From contig DDFF01000007.1 of NCBI GenBank assembly GCA_002337045.1, positions 310,001-374,000 of the forward strand: a stretch of DNA of 64,000 nt. The letters are read 5' to 3'. This DNA comes from Bacteroidetes bacterium UBA1935. Its GTDB lineage: Bacteria; Bacteroidota; Bacteroidia; Chitinophagales; Chitinophagaceae. This document shows, piece after piece, positions 62,355-64,000 of the stretch. The notes beneath the pieces are model-generated. The model was not told the DNA's origin. It saw nothing but the letters and a program-made list of their open reading frames with translations, and did not search any database. Numbering within the stretch: position 1 is the stretch's first letter; each line of letters starts with the position of its first letter. The position numbers and the translations under genes were made by a program.

Positions 62355-63392
62355 ATGGAATACAACGTCAGTTTCCCCACGGGCACGGTACAGTACAGCT
62401 TTTCAGACATTGGCGAATTGGCAAAAAAAGCGCCTGCTGAAAGCAGTATTATCATTACCGATAGCAATGTTGCCACATTGTATCAGCATATCATAGGCGA
62501 TTATCGTACCATCATCATACCTGCGGGAGAGGAATATAAGACGGAAAATACACTGCACAATATCGTAGAGCAACTGCTGGAGTTTAAAGCCCATAAGAAA
62601 ACCACCATAGTGGGCTTTGGCGGCGGTGTAGTAACAGATATTGCAGGCTATGCAGCGAGCATTTATATGCGTGGTGTACCATTTGGCTTTGTGCCAACTA
62701 CCCTGTTGGCTATGGTAGATGCCGCTATCGGTGGAAAAAACGGTGTCAACTTCGGGCTGCATAAAAACATGCTCGGCAACATCAGGCAGCCATCTTTTAT
62801 ACTGTACGACAGCCAACTGCTGAAGACACTGCCCGAAATAGAATGGAGTAATGGCTTTGCAGAGATAATAAAATACGGTTGCATTTTCGATGCATCGCTT
62901 TTCAACAGCCTTAGCAAGTATGATATTGGCTACTACAGAGCCAATGCAAAATCGCTGGGTAAGCTGATTGAAAAATGCGTATCGTGGAAGAATAAAACCG
63001 TGACAGAAGATGAGAAAGAAAACGGTGTACGCAAGTTGTTGAACTTTGGTCATACCGCAGGACATGCCATTGAAACACTTTACAATCTGCCACACGGGCA
63101 GGCTGTATCGTTGGGCATGTTGATAGCCTGCATTATTGCAGAAAAAGAATGTGCACTACCAACAGATGTTCGAACACAATTGACAAACATTCTGGAACGT
63201 TACAAACTGCCAACGTCACTAAAGCTGCACACAGACCAGTTGATGGATATACTGGTGATGGATAAGAAACGCAGCAACAACAGTATAGACTATATACTAC
63301 TCAATAGCATTGGCAGTGCATTTATAAAACCATTGCCTTTTGATACCATAAAACAAGCAACAGAAGATTTTGCAAATGCAGGCAATCATTAG
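62355..63392 (+). CDS. aroB: 3-dehydroquinate synthase
   Basis: AroB cyclises DAHP to 3-dehydroquinate in the shikimate pathway. Motifs: 'GGGVVTDIAGYAASIYMRGV' (NAD and metal site), 'PTTLLAMVDAAIGGKNGVN' and 'LNFGHTAGHAIE' with metal-binding histidines. The 345-residue start MEYNVSFPTGTVQYSF is set by the -7 element; a start at 62304 would precede it. It overlaps the start of aroA by 17 bases. Confidence 0.94.
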   Translation: MEYNVSFPTGTVQYSFSDIGELAKKAPAESSIIITDSNVATLYQHIIGDYRTIIIPAGEEYKTENTLHNIVEQLLEFKAHKKTTIVGFGGGVVTDIAGYAASIYMRGVPFGFVPTTLLAMVDAAIGGKNGVNFGLHKNMLGNIRQPSFILYDSQLLKTLPEIEWSNGFAEIIKYGCIFDASLFNSLSKYDIGYYRANAKSLGKLIEKCVSWKNKTVTEDEKENGVRKLLNFGHTAGHAIETLYNLPHGQAVSLGMLIACIIAEKECALPTDVRTQLTNILERYKLPTSLKLHTDQLMDILVMDKKRSNNSIDYILLNSIGSAFIKPLPFDTIKQATEDFANAGNH

Positions 63393-64000
63393 TACCGGCA
63401 AGCCTTCGGGTAGCATTACCCCACCTGCATCAAAAAGCCTGATGCAGCGAGCTTGTGCGGCTGCATTGCTACACACAGGCAAAACAATTATCAATAACCC
63501 CGGAATATCTGATGATGATAAGGCGGCACTGAATATCATTCAGCAATTTGGCGCACATGTGAGGCATAGCAAAGACTATGTTGAAATAACATCACATGGC
63601 ATCAACCCGATAAGTGATAGCATCAATTGCCACGAAAGCGGTTTGTCTGCCAGATTGTTTATACCTATTGCTGCCTTGTATCATCAGCAATTAACCATAA
63701 CAGGAGAAGGCAGTTTGCTATCTCGCCCGATGGATGTTTTCGGAGAGATATTCCCTTCAGTGGGCGTCAGCATACTGAGTAATCATAATCTGCTGCCTAT
63801 CACTATAAAAGGCCCGTTACATCCGCAGAACATATCAATAGACGGCTCTCTTAGTTCGCAGTTTCTTACAGGGTTGTTATTCGCTTATGCATTTGCTGCA
63901 AAAGAAGTTGTAACAATAACAGTAAGCAATCTTAACAGCAAACCATACATTGACCTTACATTGGATGTGCTGCGCAAATTCGGAAAGAACATTACTAACG
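63376..64000 (+). CDS. aroA: 3-phosphoshikimate 1-carboxyvinyltransferase (EPSP synthase), N-terminal part
   Basis: The frame starts at ATG 63376 inside the end of aroB and is still open at the window edge (208 residues seen). Motifs: 'ASKSLMQRACAAALL', 'NNPGISDDDKAALNIIQQFG', 'ESGLSARLFIPIAALY', 'GSLLSRPMDVF' and 'DGSLSSQFLTGLLFA', all of EPSP synthase. AroA adds enolpyruvate to shikimate 3-phosphate. The 17-base overlap with aroB indicates translational coupling of consecutive shikimate steps. The C-terminal half lies beyond the window. Confidence 0.93.
   Translation, partial: MQAIISTGKPSGSITPPASKSLMQRACAAALLHTGKTIINNPGISDDDKAALNIIQQFGAHVRHSKDYVEITSHGINPISDSINCHESGLSARLFIPIAALYHQQLTITGEGSLLSRPMDVFGEIFPSVGVSILSNHNLLPITIKGPLHPQNISIDGSLSSQFLTGLLFAYAFAAKEVVTITVSNLNSKPYIDLTLDVLRKFGKNITN

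Overview
The window looks like chromosome from a member of the Bacteroidota, most likely the Chitinophagales/Chitinophagaceae. This rests on family content, not on any database search. Five secreted proteins end in type IX secretion (T9SS) sorting domains. Also present are gldE beside ssb and mutY, a GWxTD protein, WbqC, BshC (bacillithiol), a two-part transketolase gene, a DNA topoisomerase I without zinc ribbons, and many promoters with the Bacteroidota -7 element TAnnTTTG. I saw no prophage, insertion sequence, CRISPR array or rRNA operon. It reads as a compact housekeeping segment with small accessory pockets.

Layout. 1-5 kb: the start of a secreted, possibly tail-fibre-like protein, a lone phage-terminase-small-subunit-like gene, then a rightward run of DUF1835 protein, membrane protein, radical SAM enzyme, TonB and FolC. 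7.3-11.4 kb (leftward): polyprenyl-phosphate sugar transferase with a lipoprotein, a Gfo/Idh/MocA oxidoreductase and RadC. 11.5-16.5 kb: AraC regulator, T9SS protein, BshC, a small outer-membrane barrel, a PsbP/DcrB-like protein and a previously easy-to-miss 44-residue lipoprotein. 16.6-23.5 kb: cell-wall and DNA functions (Mpl, DEDDh exonuclease, polyprenol-phosphate glycosyltransferase, WbqC, GWxTD, DapF, RecR). 23.6-31.1 kb: T9SS protein, MazG-like, MoxR, DUF1569, NhaA, a split 5'-nucleotidase pair and DnaA. 31-35 kb: BNR/YCF48-type T9SS protein, lipoprotein, ECF sigma factor with a coupled membrane/beta-barrel protein, then tRNA-Ser and tRNA-Pro. 35.4-42.9 kb: a run of small regulator modules (HxlR with a VOC protein, PadR with a GldL-motif membrane protein, YafY/WYL with DinB and GyrI-like genes) plus a DbpA-like helicase and another T9SS protein. 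43-54 kb: two RhlE-type helicases, threonine aldolase, HHH protein, acyl-CoA dehydrogenase, transketolase N-half, MutY, SSB, GldE. 54-64 kb: TopA, T9SS protein, proline dehydrogenase, DivIC, enolase, MnmA, AroB and the start of AroA.

The most unusual signals are three. First, a YafY/WYL regulator gene is flanked by two inverted, 48-bp, nearly identical operator-promoter cassettes, each with the palindrome TGACA-N6-TGTCA, that drive a DinB gene on one side and a GyrI-like gene on the other. Second, an ECF sigma factor is followed one base later by a protein that appears to combine a short cytoplasmic anti-sigma-like segment, one inner-membrane helix, a periplasmic linker and a C-terminal outer-membrane barrel. 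Third, many genes carry TAnnTTTG only 5-10 bases before the start codon, which implies leaderless or near-leaderless mRNAs and was used here to correct several gene starts.
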